64,000 nucleotides of DNA from positions 5,217,323 to 5,281,322 of the forward strand of contig CM055761.1 in NCBI GenBank assembly GCA_029465975.1, read 5' to 3'. Under the pieces are notes generated by a model that searched no databases, had not been told where the DNA came from, and saw nothing but the letters and a program-made list of their open reading frames with translations. Source of the DNA: Dallia pectoralis (Eukaryota > Chordata > Actinopteri > Esociformes > Umbridae). The translations under genes and the position numbers were made by a program. This document shows positions 31,501 through 38,351 of the stretch, one piece after another (the stretch's first letter is position 1; every line of letters starts with the position of its first letter).

Positions 31501-33665
31501 TTTTTGGACGAGCTTTGAACGAGGTAACTGACTTATTGATATTGTAATTTTGCGGTGTCATGACCCTTAACAAATGAGCTTGTCTCAGCAGCAACTTGAG
31601 AAGTGCTCTTGGCCAATGTTCCGGGTTTTCCGAAACATTCAGGCCTGCTTAGCATTCCCTGAGTGCCCCTGTTGTAGCCGTAAATAGATGCTAAGTGTTT
31701 GCACGTCCCGTTCTAAAATGGCTGTCTGCCGCTCTACATATTGCTTTAAAATTGTCTTTGCTGATTTGTCATGTTCCTTATGTTCAGAAGAGTTCACAAG
31801 CAATCAATCAGAAAATAAGATAGCTGCTCCAATTTCGCCCACCTACTTGTCGGGCGAAACTGCCGTATTTCTTTGTCAGAGGAAAATGCATTAAAATAAA
31901 ATGCTGACAAGTATAATTTCCTTTTCGTAAAAAAGTATCCAATAATATATTGGTCCATCGTATCATATATTCTTTAGTAACAAACGCAACCTACAACAAT
32001 GCCTATATCGGATTTGGCTATTCTACACAGAGATGGTCCTTTATTTATTTTTGAATAGATCTGACAATCAGTGATGATTTCGACCACATTAACATAAGCC
32101 AATGCAACAGAGTCATTGGAACGTATTTTAGCATTTAAAAATCACTAGAAGACAGCAGCATGCCAGATTTGAATTTCAGACAAAGCTGCCCTTATCGTAT
32201 AGATTCATCAAAATAATTTGACAGGCAGCACACATCATTTTTTAATCAAGCTAACCAAAATGTTTTATTTGGCGATATTTGAAATGTAAAAACAATGTGT
32301 AAATGAGTAAACAACATTATATTATGGCGTTTACGGGCTTCCCGACCGTCTAGCTTAGCTAATTCCAAAGAAAACATTTAGAGTGGATCTAATTTACTGC
32401 TGAATGTAACACATGACCCCATATTAAGACCGTACCACGTAACACATGACCCCATATTAGGGCCGTACCAAGTAAATGCCCTGTAAAATAACAGATTGAC
32501 AATAATTCAGTCTGGCTACAGATCCTCATTGTATCTGTGTCTTTGCAGGTCCTTCGGCTACTGGCTGAACTACATCTTGGCCATCATGTACTGCAGTGAG
32601 AACAACCACATTGGCTCCTACATGGAGGAGACAAGGAGCTGCTCCTGCCCCTACGAACATCCGTCCTGCCAGGGCGTCATACCGTGCACAGTGAGCGAGG
32701 CCAATTTCTGCGCCTCCTGCTCTTACGACAACCGCTCCCGCTGCGCCTCCTGCAACCCGGGGTTTATGCTGAGCCAGGGGCTCTGTCGCAACGAGGTCCC
32801 GGACTCCACGGATCACTACATCGGCTTCGAGGCGGACCTGCAGGACCTGGAGCTGAGGTACCTGCTGCAGAAGAAAGACAGCCGCATCGGCGTCCACGGG
32901 ATCTTCGTCAGCAACGACGTCCGGCTCAACAACTGGTTCGACCCGTCCTGGAGGAAGAGGATGCTGCTGACGCTGAAGAGCAACAAGTACAAGTCCAATC
33001 ATGTCCATATGCTCCTGGGGATGACCCTGCAGATCTGCCTTACTAAAAACAGCACTTTGGAGCCGGTGCTCTCCGTCTACATTAATCCCTTTGGAGGCAG
33101 CCACTCCGAGAGCTGGATTATGCCCATAGGCCAGGACAGTTACCCAGACTGGGAAAGAACTAAACTAGACATTCCCCTGGACTGTTACAACTTGACGTTG
33201 ACTTTGGGCAACAAGTGGAAATCGTTTTTCGAGACGGTTCACTTCTACCTACGGAGCCGAATAAGGGCCCCGTCGCCCCAAGGAAACGTCTCCGTCTACT
33301 ATGAACCTGTAGAGTTTCTGGAGCCAGGTAAGAACCTGGGACACATGAAAATAAACAGCATCCAGGTGTTCGGCTACAGTATGCACTTTGACCCGGAGGC
33401 GATCCAGGATCTGATTCTGCAGCTGGACTACCCGTACACTCAGGGATCACAGGACTCGGCCCTGCTGCAGCTGCTGGAGATCAGGGACCGGGTCAACAGA
33501 TTGTCCCCACCCGGACCGCAGGTTCTGGACCTGTTCTCCTGCCTGCTGCGCCATCGGCTCAAATTAACCACCACAGATGTTGTCCGAATACAGGCAGCAT
33601 TGCAGGCTTTCTCTGCCAAGCAGCCAAACTCCATGGAATACGAAACAACCAAATTATGTAGCTAA
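4664..33665 (+). CDS. brinp3: BRINP3-like protein, seven coding exons (spliced)
   Basis: The exons join as 4664-4953, 12021-12211, 12342-12526, 29038-29143, 29443-29679, 31040-31262 and 32549-33665. All introns are GT-AG and the total is 2349 bp, or 782 residues, close to mammalian BRINP3 (about 766). The order is an N-terminal hydrophobic signal segment (about residues 14-35), a MACPF domain (about 75-265), a Cys-rich stretch in exon 5 (CWCRC and CNC motifs), a second Cys-rich stretch early in exon 7, and the highly conserved C-terminal region ending KLCS. Possible N-glycosylation sites include NST, NTS, NRS, NLT and NVS motifs. BRINPs are secretory-pathway neural proteins linked to inhibition of neuronal cell-cycle progression; their MACPF domain is not known to form pores. 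The N-terminal LMVLWECTALSL block and the STDHYIGFE motif favour BRINP3 over BRINP2 and BRINP1. Teleosts may carry brinp3 duplicates and I cannot say which one this is. Confidence 0.93.
8405..8555. repeat. Imperfect tandem repeat, four units of about 33-40 bp
   Basis: Four consecutive units share the core AGGGATCTGCAGAGGGAACC (one has GCTCTG) preceded by a variable CTGGACC/CTGACCAAGCAT segment. Unit length varies because of small indels in the variable part. Confidence 0.8.
9466..9518. repeat. CA microsatellite
   Basis: An almost pure CA run degenerates to CACG steps at its right end. Confidence 0.9.
10564..10598. repeat. GT microsatellite
   Basis: An uninterrupted GT run of about 17 units. 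Shorter GT/CA runs occur nearby at 10330-10348 and 10456-10468. Confidence 0.9.
10830..11560. promoter_or_regulatory. CpG-rich segment in intron 1, possible internal promoter or enhancer
   Basis: CpG dinucleotides are much denser here than in the flanks. The segment includes GATTGACAGCCGGGCGCGGG (inverted CCAAT next to GC-rich sequence), a GGGGGCGG GC box near 10885, and further ATTGG/AATCAG motifs near 10910 and 11000. These are promoter-like features. No exon or splice donor can be confidently attached, so this is a candidate only. Confidence 0.3.
11990..12011 (+). repeat. brinp3: TG repeat replacing the pyrimidine tract of the exon 2 acceptor
   Basis: About eleven TG units run directly into ACATTGCAG at the intron 1 / exon 2 boundary. 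No long C/T tract lies between the repeat and the AG, so the acceptor is built mostly of UG repeats in RNA. Confidence 0.85.
12021..12211 (+). CDS. brinp3: brinp3 coding exon 2: start of MACPF region
   Basis: It follows TTGCAG. The first base completes the split Arg codon, then the translation reads EFGRWKVNSLALER, LPLDPEFLQTIRLLGRRPS and IIKKYGTHFLLSATLGG, all strongly conserved in BRINPs. YGTHFLLSATLGG is the family's version of the MACPF signature around Y-G-T-H. It ends GG|GTAAGG after the first base of a Gly codon. Its length of 191 bp is not a multiple of three, so skipping would shift the frame. Confidence 0.95.
12342..12526 (+). CDS. brinp3: brinp3 coding exon 3, using the first of six tandem donors
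   Basis: It follows TGTTCAG and reads EESLMIFVDKRRLS, an NST glycosylation motif, then VTLETLHQLAASYFIDREST and LHHIQISSTAIK. With the donor AAG|GTAAAC after 12526, joining to VTETRTGPLG in exon 4 recreates the standard family sequence exactly, so this is the default end. Five further in-frame donors follow at 45-bp steps. The family residue is Ile-Ala-Ser where this unit has Ile-Ser-Ser. Confidence 0.92.
12482..12760 (+). repeat. brinp3: 45-bp tandem array of exon 3 end plus splice donor
   Basis: Six copies of a unit carry 36 exon bases (coding LHHIQIASTAIK) and 9 intron bases (GTAAACAAG). Exon-intron junctions would fall after 12526, 12571, 12616, 12661, 12706 and 12751, each followed by GTAAAC. 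The frame is open across all copies and continues to a stop at 12764-12766. Copies differ by a few bases: unit 1 has ISS, unit 2 has TVI, unit 4 has TDI, and unit 6 has KAS and a CAG in place of AAG before the donor. Units 3 and 5 match the family consensus best. Confidence 0.9.
13383..16127 (-). mobile_element. LINE 3' UTR fragment expanded into a minisatellite
   Basis: The first bases (ACAGTACAACGAAATGCAG, then TTTGCATCCAACCAGAAG) match the 3' UTR ends of the LINE copies at 20397 and 41168. The next segment, GTGTGAGGATGTGC to GTGCAGGTATTCAG, also matches a single-copy part of those LINEs. Here that part is repeated about 50 times. After the array the sequence changes abruptly to unrelated DNA. 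Confidence 0.75.
13452..16127. repeat. 53-bp minisatellite, about 50 units
   Basis: The unit is ACAGTGTGAGGATGTGCAAT, then AGACATGGATAAGTAAATGT and GCAGGTATTCAGT, 53 bp in all. Units vary mainly at one place (GCAATAGAC, GTAGTTGAC, ACAATAAAC, CGTAATAGAC or GAAATAGAC) and at GATAAG/GAGAAG. Variants recur in the same order every nine units (477 bp) over about 14.64-15.75 kb, a higher-order repeat. Confidence 0.95.
16128..20395. other. brinp3: Intron 3 sequence without a recognised gene
   Basis: A short GC-rich island lies at 16255-16345. CpG-rich non-coding stretches follow near 17.4-18.1 and 19.0-19.7 kb. A segment at 20190-20250 (ATTGCATCAGAGCATCAATA and an AAATCATGTAAATC stretch) looks like a homeodomain-site-rich conserved element, but I cannot test conservation. 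Confidence 0.4.
20397..21462 (-). mobile_element. 5'-truncated Rex1/L2-like LINE
   Basis: On the minus strand, from 21462, the frame shows KFADDSTVVGLI (the catalytic reverse transcriptase Asp-Asp box), then VKHLVAWCADNNL and KTKELIMDYRK, SYKFLGVHIS, and, after frameshifts, DPSHPSQ and LPSGKPYGPL. This is the C-terminal end of a Rex1/CR1-L2-type reverse transcriptase. A 3' UTR follows to 20397, ending GACAATAAAGTTGAGTCTTA. Everything 5' of the Asp-Asp box is missing, as is usual for incomplete reverse transcription. It is interrupted at 20766-20808 by a scrap of Rex3. Confidence 0.8.
20766..20808 (-). mobile_element. Rex3 3' terminal scrap inside the LINE 3' UTR
   Basis: TCTTCAACTGCTTGCCCGGG and GTCGGGTCGCGG match the last bases of the Rex3 at 22651-25989 (TCTTCAACCGCTTATCCGGG and GTCGGGTCGCGG). 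It is in the same orientation. A LINE segment of about 53 bp occurs on both sides of it (about 20692-20745 and 20821-20873). Confidence 0.7.
22676..24350 (-). pseudogene. Rex3 reverse transcriptase region, frameshifted
   Basis: Three frames cover it. The frame ending at 23885 shows LHSGKAPGTDEIRPEML and VVVPLFKKGDQR. The next shows CGFRPGR and then, after a shift near 23830, MCFVDLEKAYDRVPRELLW and GLRQGCALSPILF. The last (23482-22676) begins with SLLFADDVVLMAS, the catalytic Asp-Asp box, and carries KEFKYLGVLF, FVPTLTYGHESWVM and the basic GRRPRGRPRTRWRDY tail typical of Rex3. The catalytic motifs are intact, but the frame is broken at least three times. Confidence 0.88.
24304..25849 (-). 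pseudogene. Rex3 endonuclease region, frameshifted
   Basis: At 25721-25083 the frame contains LALGTWNVTSL, GLTSTHNRGSGT, RRAGVGIL and ILLGDFNAHVGN, all blocks of the APE-type endonuclease that nicks the target. It breaks at GRNGLLI with a stop near 25083. The next frame (25068-24304) resumes with LLLDFCASHGLSITNT, GRRSMIDFV and ELSTDHHLVVSW, the last holding the conserved Asp-His of the nuclease. A further shift near 24340 moves the frame again before the reverse transcriptase. Confidence 0.88.
26428..26535 (-). repeat. LINE 3' end fragment
   Basis: TAGAATAGAATAACAGTTTA followed by TTAATCCTGAGGGGAAATTT resembles the common fish LINE 3' terminus with short target-derived repeats. No coding sequence is attached. 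Confidence 0.5.
26540..29030. other. brinp3: Distal part of intron 3
   Basis: No repeat or exon can be supported before the exon 4 acceptor. Open frames such as 28344-28622 have no recognisable family and no sound splice context. Confidence 0.4.
29038..29143 (+). CDS. brinp3: brinp3 coding exon 4
   Basis: It follows CTCCTTCAG and reads VTETRTGPLGCSNYDNLDSV and SSVLVQSPENKIHLQ, identical or nearly so to mammalian BRINP2 and BRINP3. It ends CAAG|GTCTGC after the first base of a Gly codon. That donor is weak at +3 to +6, but the reading frame and family alignment require it. Confidence 0.93.
29443..29679 (+). CDS. brinp3: brinp3 coding exon 5: Cys-rich segment
   Basis: It follows TTTCGCTAG and reads LQTILPEYLRARFVQAALSY, then the Cys-rich block with CRDNDCWCRCSPGFPQCNC, and ends RDFEES plus the first base of a Glu codon at TCAG|GTAGGC. 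The cysteine spacing matches the BRINP family. An open frame continues into the intron to 29741 and is not part of the protein. Confidence 0.94.
29680..31039. other. brinp3: brinp3 intron 5
   Basis: A 1.36-kb phase-1 intron from GTAGGC to TTTCAG. I see no repeat or gene in it. Confidence 0.85.
31040..31262 (+). CDS. brinp3: brinp3 coding exon 6
   Basis: It follows GCCTTTCAG and reads EEFQNFVRRLPTFYALNTSA, then YFWRMEPTLHQRYRQLELGS and RVVNKLFALSKRCRRQPK. NTS is a possible glycosylation site. It ends AG|GTGAGA after two bases of an Arg codon. The residues between the conserved ends are the least conserved part of BRINPs, and here they differ from mammalian BRINP3 more than the flanking exons do. 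Confidence 0.93.
31263..32548. other. brinp3: brinp3 intron 6
   Basis: A 1.29-kb phase-2 intron from GTGAGA to TTTGCAG. It contains a GA run at about 31352-31377, an AT-rich middle, and a 33-bp tandem duplication at 32406-32471 shortly before the acceptor. Confidence 0.85.
32406..32471. repeat. 33-bp tandem duplication near the exon 7 acceptor
   Basis: GTAACACATGACCCCATATT at 32406 and again at 32439 is followed by A(A/G)(G)ACCGTACCA-type sequence. The two units are nearly identical and lie 77-142 bases upstream of exon 7. Confidence 0.9.
32549..33665 (+). CDS. brinp3: brinp3 terminal coding exon 7
   Basis: It follows CTTTGCAG and supplies the last base of the split Arg codon, then SFGYWLNYILAIMYCSEN. 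A Cys-rich stretch follows (SCSCPYEHPSC, CASCSYDNRSRCASCNPGF). Then come STDHYIGFEADLQDLELRYL, WFDPSWRKRMLLTLKSNKYK, QICLTKNSTLEPVL, NPFGGSHSESW, TVHFYLRSRI, QVFGYSMHFDPEAI, LDYPYTQGSQDSALLQLLEI and LDLFSCLLRHRLKL, ending TTKLCS and TAA. This is the most conserved BRINP region. STDHYIGFE and the SMHFDPEAI form favour BRINP3. Possible glycosylation sites are NRS, NST, NLT and NVS. Confidence 0.96.
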
Positions 33666-33891
33666 TAACGTGCCAGAGTCCGGCTGCACAGATGCTTGTG
33701 CCGCCGTCACGCTGACCCGATTGAAGTCGAGGGCAATTTCGGAAGGCACCCGAGGAACATTCTCTTGGCGGTAATGATGTTGAGAACTTTGTATCGGAAT
33801 TGATTTGAAAACGATTAGCTTTCTGGAAATGTGTAGTGTGATAGTAAGGTACAGGGGCGTCCCATGCCACCCTGACTGTTTACATGAAAAT

Positions 33892-33897
33892 AATAAA
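33892..33897 (+). terminator. brinp3: Possible proximal poly(A) signal
   Basis: AATAAA lies about 230 bases after the stop codon, without a clear GT-rich downstream element. Confidence 0.3.
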
Positions 33898-34391
33898 TCT
33901 CCAAATGTTCTGACCAGTATGGGTCGAAAGAATATATATCATCACAAATATGTTGCCCACGTCCTAAAATCCATAGATTGCACAGGACTCACTAGTGTCA
34001 TATAACGTGGAGCTTTCACCGATGATCTCGACAGTGTGTTTGGTTTGACACCAGCATGGCTTTACTTGGGTCATTCACTTTGTTACCGAACACACGCCAT
34101 ACTCGTCAAAACATACTCATCACTCCCACTCGCCTCATGCCACCAGCAACACAGGACATTAAGGAAATCAACTTTTAACTCTGAAACATTTTTGTCCGTG
34201 TCTCTCGTCTTGGTAAAATCGGAGTTGAAGCGACGCGCCAGACGTGCAGAAATGAAACGCCGTCAACGCGACGGCTGGTATGTTATATTGTACGTCCTTT
34301 TATTTTTTATAATGCAGTCCTTTGTGAACACTTACGAAACAATGTCTAAATGATGTATAACAATATTCTGAAGTGATTTGTTAATACACTA

Positions 34392-34397
34392 AATAAA
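34392..34397 (+). terminator. brinp3: Likely poly(A) signal of brinp3
   Basis: AATAAA within ACTAAATAAAAGTC is followed by TTTTTTATGTGCCGTCTGT, a T/GT-rich downstream element. Confidence 0.5.
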
Positions 34398-34415
34398 AGT
34401 CTTTTTTATGTGCCG

Positions 34416-37400
34416 TCTGTAAATAGTGTCGATAGTAAAATTATATCCATTGTCTATTACCATCTTTTAAATCTGTCTTGTACTTTTAGAGACATCAGAT
34501 ATCATGTGTATGCTTTCTTTAGTTAATTTATGCATATTTGGATGTAACTTAGATCAGAGGAAAAGAGACAGAAAAAGTAATTTCTAGATGCTATCAATTA
34601 TTCGAATTTGTCCCAATTCACCGAATGACGGGGAAATGAAATGTAAATGTGTCAGTTGAGATTATGATTACATCTTGATCTCTTCTCTGAGTAGGACACG
34701 GAATGTCTCATTGAGATTTGTCATCAAGGCCATTTTTTACCTCATCATGCAAGACCATGCAGGACGGTTCCGTGAAACGTTGCCTTATGTGAACCTTTTG
34801 TAATTCGTCTTTGTAAAAGACAAAACTGCCCGAACAGAATAACACATTAAAGTCACGACAAACCGAGCACACCCTGCCCTCGTGTTTGGTATACAACATG
34901 GGGTGACCTGTTTCAGACAGACTTTATAGCCACTGCATCGCATGGAAGAATATGTAAAATACTTAGTGGCAGCTTGAAAGGAGTTGTATAACACTTGATT
35001 GCGATTCGAGTTGGAGCGTTTACTTACTTTTACTTAGATTGTTTTTACTGCTTAGTACTTTTACAGAATATGGGGGAATATGAAGTATTCATCTAAACAC
35101 AACTAGTGCAAATAGGAAGTTTTTGGTTAGAGCTGTAATAACATTTCTGATTACATAAAAAGGAAACGTCAGTTTAATACACTCGATATGTCTTTGTTTT
35201 GCTGTTATGTAGATGGTTGGAGGTATGTTATATCTGGTATTAACATTACATGGCTATTTGTAATTGTCTCCTGTTTGTTATCCCAGAGATTGCCGTGGTC
35301 TGCGCGATAGCAACCACAAGCTGCAATGGTCCGAAATGTGTTTCCTCAAAGGTCAAGCATGTCCGAGAAATCTCCCAACCAGGAAGAAAAGGAGAGCAAC
35401 ACTGCATCGGCCGTCTCAGTCTCTTACATTCACCTTGATTGATGGCTGATAGAGAGGGAGATACAGGCAGCGTATCAAAGCCCATTATCTTAGGCGTTTC
35501 TCTCAATAGCTAGTCTCTTGTAATCTGTTGAGTTTTATGTCTTACTCTGGGGCCCCCGAATGAAGGTGTTTCAGAGATGCGTCGAAGGGAGAAAGCTTTG
35601 CGTTGTCCTGACAGCGTGCCTGACGGGAGGCAAGTGTCTCCATTTGGGCTTAAATCTCCCAAACCTAGCTGAGCGCTAGTGCCGTCACACAGAATGACAA
35701 CTGAGCGTAAAGACACTTAAATATACCACAGCAACAATTCAACCACTAAATCAGAGAAGAGACCAACCAATGTCTTTTAGTATTAACCCTGCATATGAAT
35801 ATGTGTAGTTTTGAGGACCTTATAACTTGAGTGTGTGTGTGGGTCCACAAGGTGTTACATGTTTGCTGGGATAAGCTGCCTAAGGGCTCCGAATAATGTT
35901 TACGATCAAGGCCGGAGTAAAAGCCTGCAAATAATAACAGATAATGTTTATTAGCATATTGTTGTGTAGCGCTCTTTCTATCTCCTGCTAATTATTGTGT
36001 GGATTCTTCCTATTCAATGTGTCTACCTCTGCAATAGTCTAAAACGTGGGTAAGTGTACTTCTTATCTGTATGTTTACGCTGTCACCCATGTCGTTCATT
36101 CGACAAGACAGGAAAAGCAGCATTAAATTAATCCGAACTGTTACTGAACGAAGTAATTCAAAAATATTGAAATATTCTTAAAATGTTAGGTTATTGCTAA
36201 ATCTCTCTTTATTCCTCACAACTTAGTAGCTTGTGTTTAACAATTGTTAATTTCATATAATACGACTGTAAAATGTAAATACATATAACACGTTCATCCA
36301 AACGTGTTACCTAATCTACTAAGCAAGAGATGTTTGGCGGGCCGCCAGTGAGCCAATCAAATGCAGTTCCCAGCGCCGTCCACCCAATACCAAATACATC
36401 AAATAGCTTTTATTGTAGTACTAAAACATACTGTTCATGCATGAGAGCAATATGGCCCAGATTTCAGAATTTGGCGGACTGAAGATGACATCACTATAAC
36501 AAGGCATGCTCCCACGAGAAAATGTTCTCTTAGAGACGTATCTATGATGTGAGAGACAAGGTTTTCCTGTGGTGAATGACCTCTACCAGAATACATTACT
36601 GAATATCTGGCACAGCGCATGCATTTTTTTACACAGTTATAGCCGACTGAAAGTGAATGATGTCAGGGCGATTGGCATTCCTGTGGCCTGTGTACAGTGT
36701 ATTTGCGCCGAATATTCTGAGTGCAAATGTTTAGGTGTGTGAGTTATATTCATGCGCATTGGGTTTCTCTGCCAGAGGGGCTAAGTGAAACCAATTTAGT
36801 GGCAATGAAACAAAATTAATGGAGTACAGGCATGAGAGCACATGAAGAGGTAATTCAGTCTGAAAGTAACATTAACATCCTGAGAGTGTAATTTTGAAGA
36901 GGGAGCCCGTAAAAAGAGTGATTTGGTCAGGCAAAATGCAAATTAATGCACCTCTCACTTGACACTGCAACTTCTCCAGGTTTCAATCAAGCATGACATT
37001 TCCGCTAGAGTATGATTGACTCAAAATCATCGGATTTTTGCGCAGCTCCGAAATGCATCGAACTTGATAACGAGGGGAAGGGGGGGGTTCTAATGTATGT
37101 CCTTTACCTCGTTTGACCGATCGCTTTCTACTAGCTTTCTAATTGCTAACATTGATGTATTTTCTTTGGAGAGAACAAGAACAATGCTTGGTGGTAAATA
37201 AATCCAGGATCAGCCACCACATTATATTACAATTCATGTTGTCGTCTTGTGAGTGACGTTGCGATAGTAAACATTTTCCTCGTTACAGTAATCGCTCCCT
37301 TGACCTCTCCCAACCGCGCCGTGCTGTCGTTAGCGCCGTGCAGTAACATTGCCTTCTGCCATCCCATAATCAAAGCGCTGTCAGAGCTTGCCAAAAGGAG

Positions 37401-38090
37401 TTGCATGGCAGTTACAGTATTAAAGTGGGACAATGAGGAATTTACTCTCTGATCTCTCGTCATTATTTCATCAGCGAAAACCGGAAAGAGACATCTCTAG
37501 CTCCGGGGGAAAAAAGAAACGGGTGTAGCCTAACCAAAACATCGTTTATTTCTCTAGACATCGTAGTGTGCTTGCCCTCTCTGTCGCCCACCAACATCCC
37601 GGCACATCCTTCCGCGTGTCCGACCTACTTTATGCAGCCTGACAAGAGTGTATGTGACACGGTATCTATTCATATGATTGGGGAAAGACACATTTTACTC
37701 CCGGGACCAGAAATGCTCATTTGAGATAGAGTCCAGGTGTGCTCTAAGGTTTCCTACCTCAATCAAAGAAGCAGTGGCTCATTTTGAGTCCTGAATAGTG
37801 AGGGGGCACCAAACCACCGGGAGCTGGGCCATGTTGCCTAGGCAATTATCAAATCCCTTTTTTCCCCAGCTGCACCTGACCACTCAGCCCCAACCCGGTC
37901 CATGCCACTCCGCACGGTGTGACTTCGACATCGCTCCAGGGCAAGGCACGATTAAGGCGGACACCCCCTGTTCACCTTAAAGGGGAATTTCGCTTTGTTT
38001 TCAATTTGATAACATTCTGTTTCTAACCCGGAAAGTAGTTCAGTGAACCACGGAATCAGTTGCCACGTGATGATATAAAAAGACTTACGA
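34416..38090. other. Intergenic, no gene recognised
   Basis: Downstream of brinp3 I find no coding region. The segment at about 36640-37040 is moderately AT-rich, non-repetitive and contains several TAAT-core motifs (AAAATTAATGG, GCAAATTAATGC), which could mark a conserved non-coding enhancer. This cannot be tested here. Confidence 0.45.
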
Positions 38091-38094
38091 ACCT

Positions 38095-38351
38095 CAGTTT
38101 ACGTTAACCACTGCCAATTGAAAAGTAATTATTTAATAGTATAATTAATACAGTGGATACGTTTATTTTTTTAAGATTTAAGTTTGTTTTTCAATTGAAT
38201 TGTTCACGTTAAATCATGTCAGAAATGCAGCATATATCTATGTCTCATTTTTTTACATCACAAAAAGCTGGCGTCGAGACTTTTCATATCCACTGTATTA
38301 ATTATAAAATGAAAAAACTCATTTTTAATTGACATTGAGTAACGTAAACCG
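38095..38351. mobile_element. Foldback or MITE-like element with long inverted repeats
   Basis: The left arm, about 38095-38161 (CAGTTTACGTTA to ATAATTAATACAGTGGATAC), and the right arm, about 38285-38351 (ATATCCACTGTATTAATTAT to TAACGTAAACCG), are imperfect reverse complements of about 67 bp. The unique centre is about 123 bp. No coding sequence is present. The structure fits a small non-autonomous DNA transposon, though I could not define a target duplication. Confidence 0.7.

Larger units (their letters stand above)
33666..34415 (+). other. brinp3: brinp3 3' UTR (inferred)
   Basis: The stretch from the stop codon to the best poly(A) signal is AT-rich and lacks conserved coding sequence. 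The distal boundary is an estimate of about 20 bases past AATAAA at 34392. Confidence 0.5.

Noticed and set aside
32526..33104. A 192-codon minus strand frame
   Set aside because: It is antisense to the conserved exon 7. Its long open frame reflects the GC-rich codon use of the exon.
4664..33665. BRINP1 or BRINP2 as the identity of the gene
   Set aside because: BRINP1 differs strongly in the C-terminal half. BRINP2 shares many blocks, but the N-terminal LMVLWECTALSL, STDHYIGFE and SMHFDPEAI motifs fit BRINP3 better. I keep some doubt because the exon 6 part fits neither closely.
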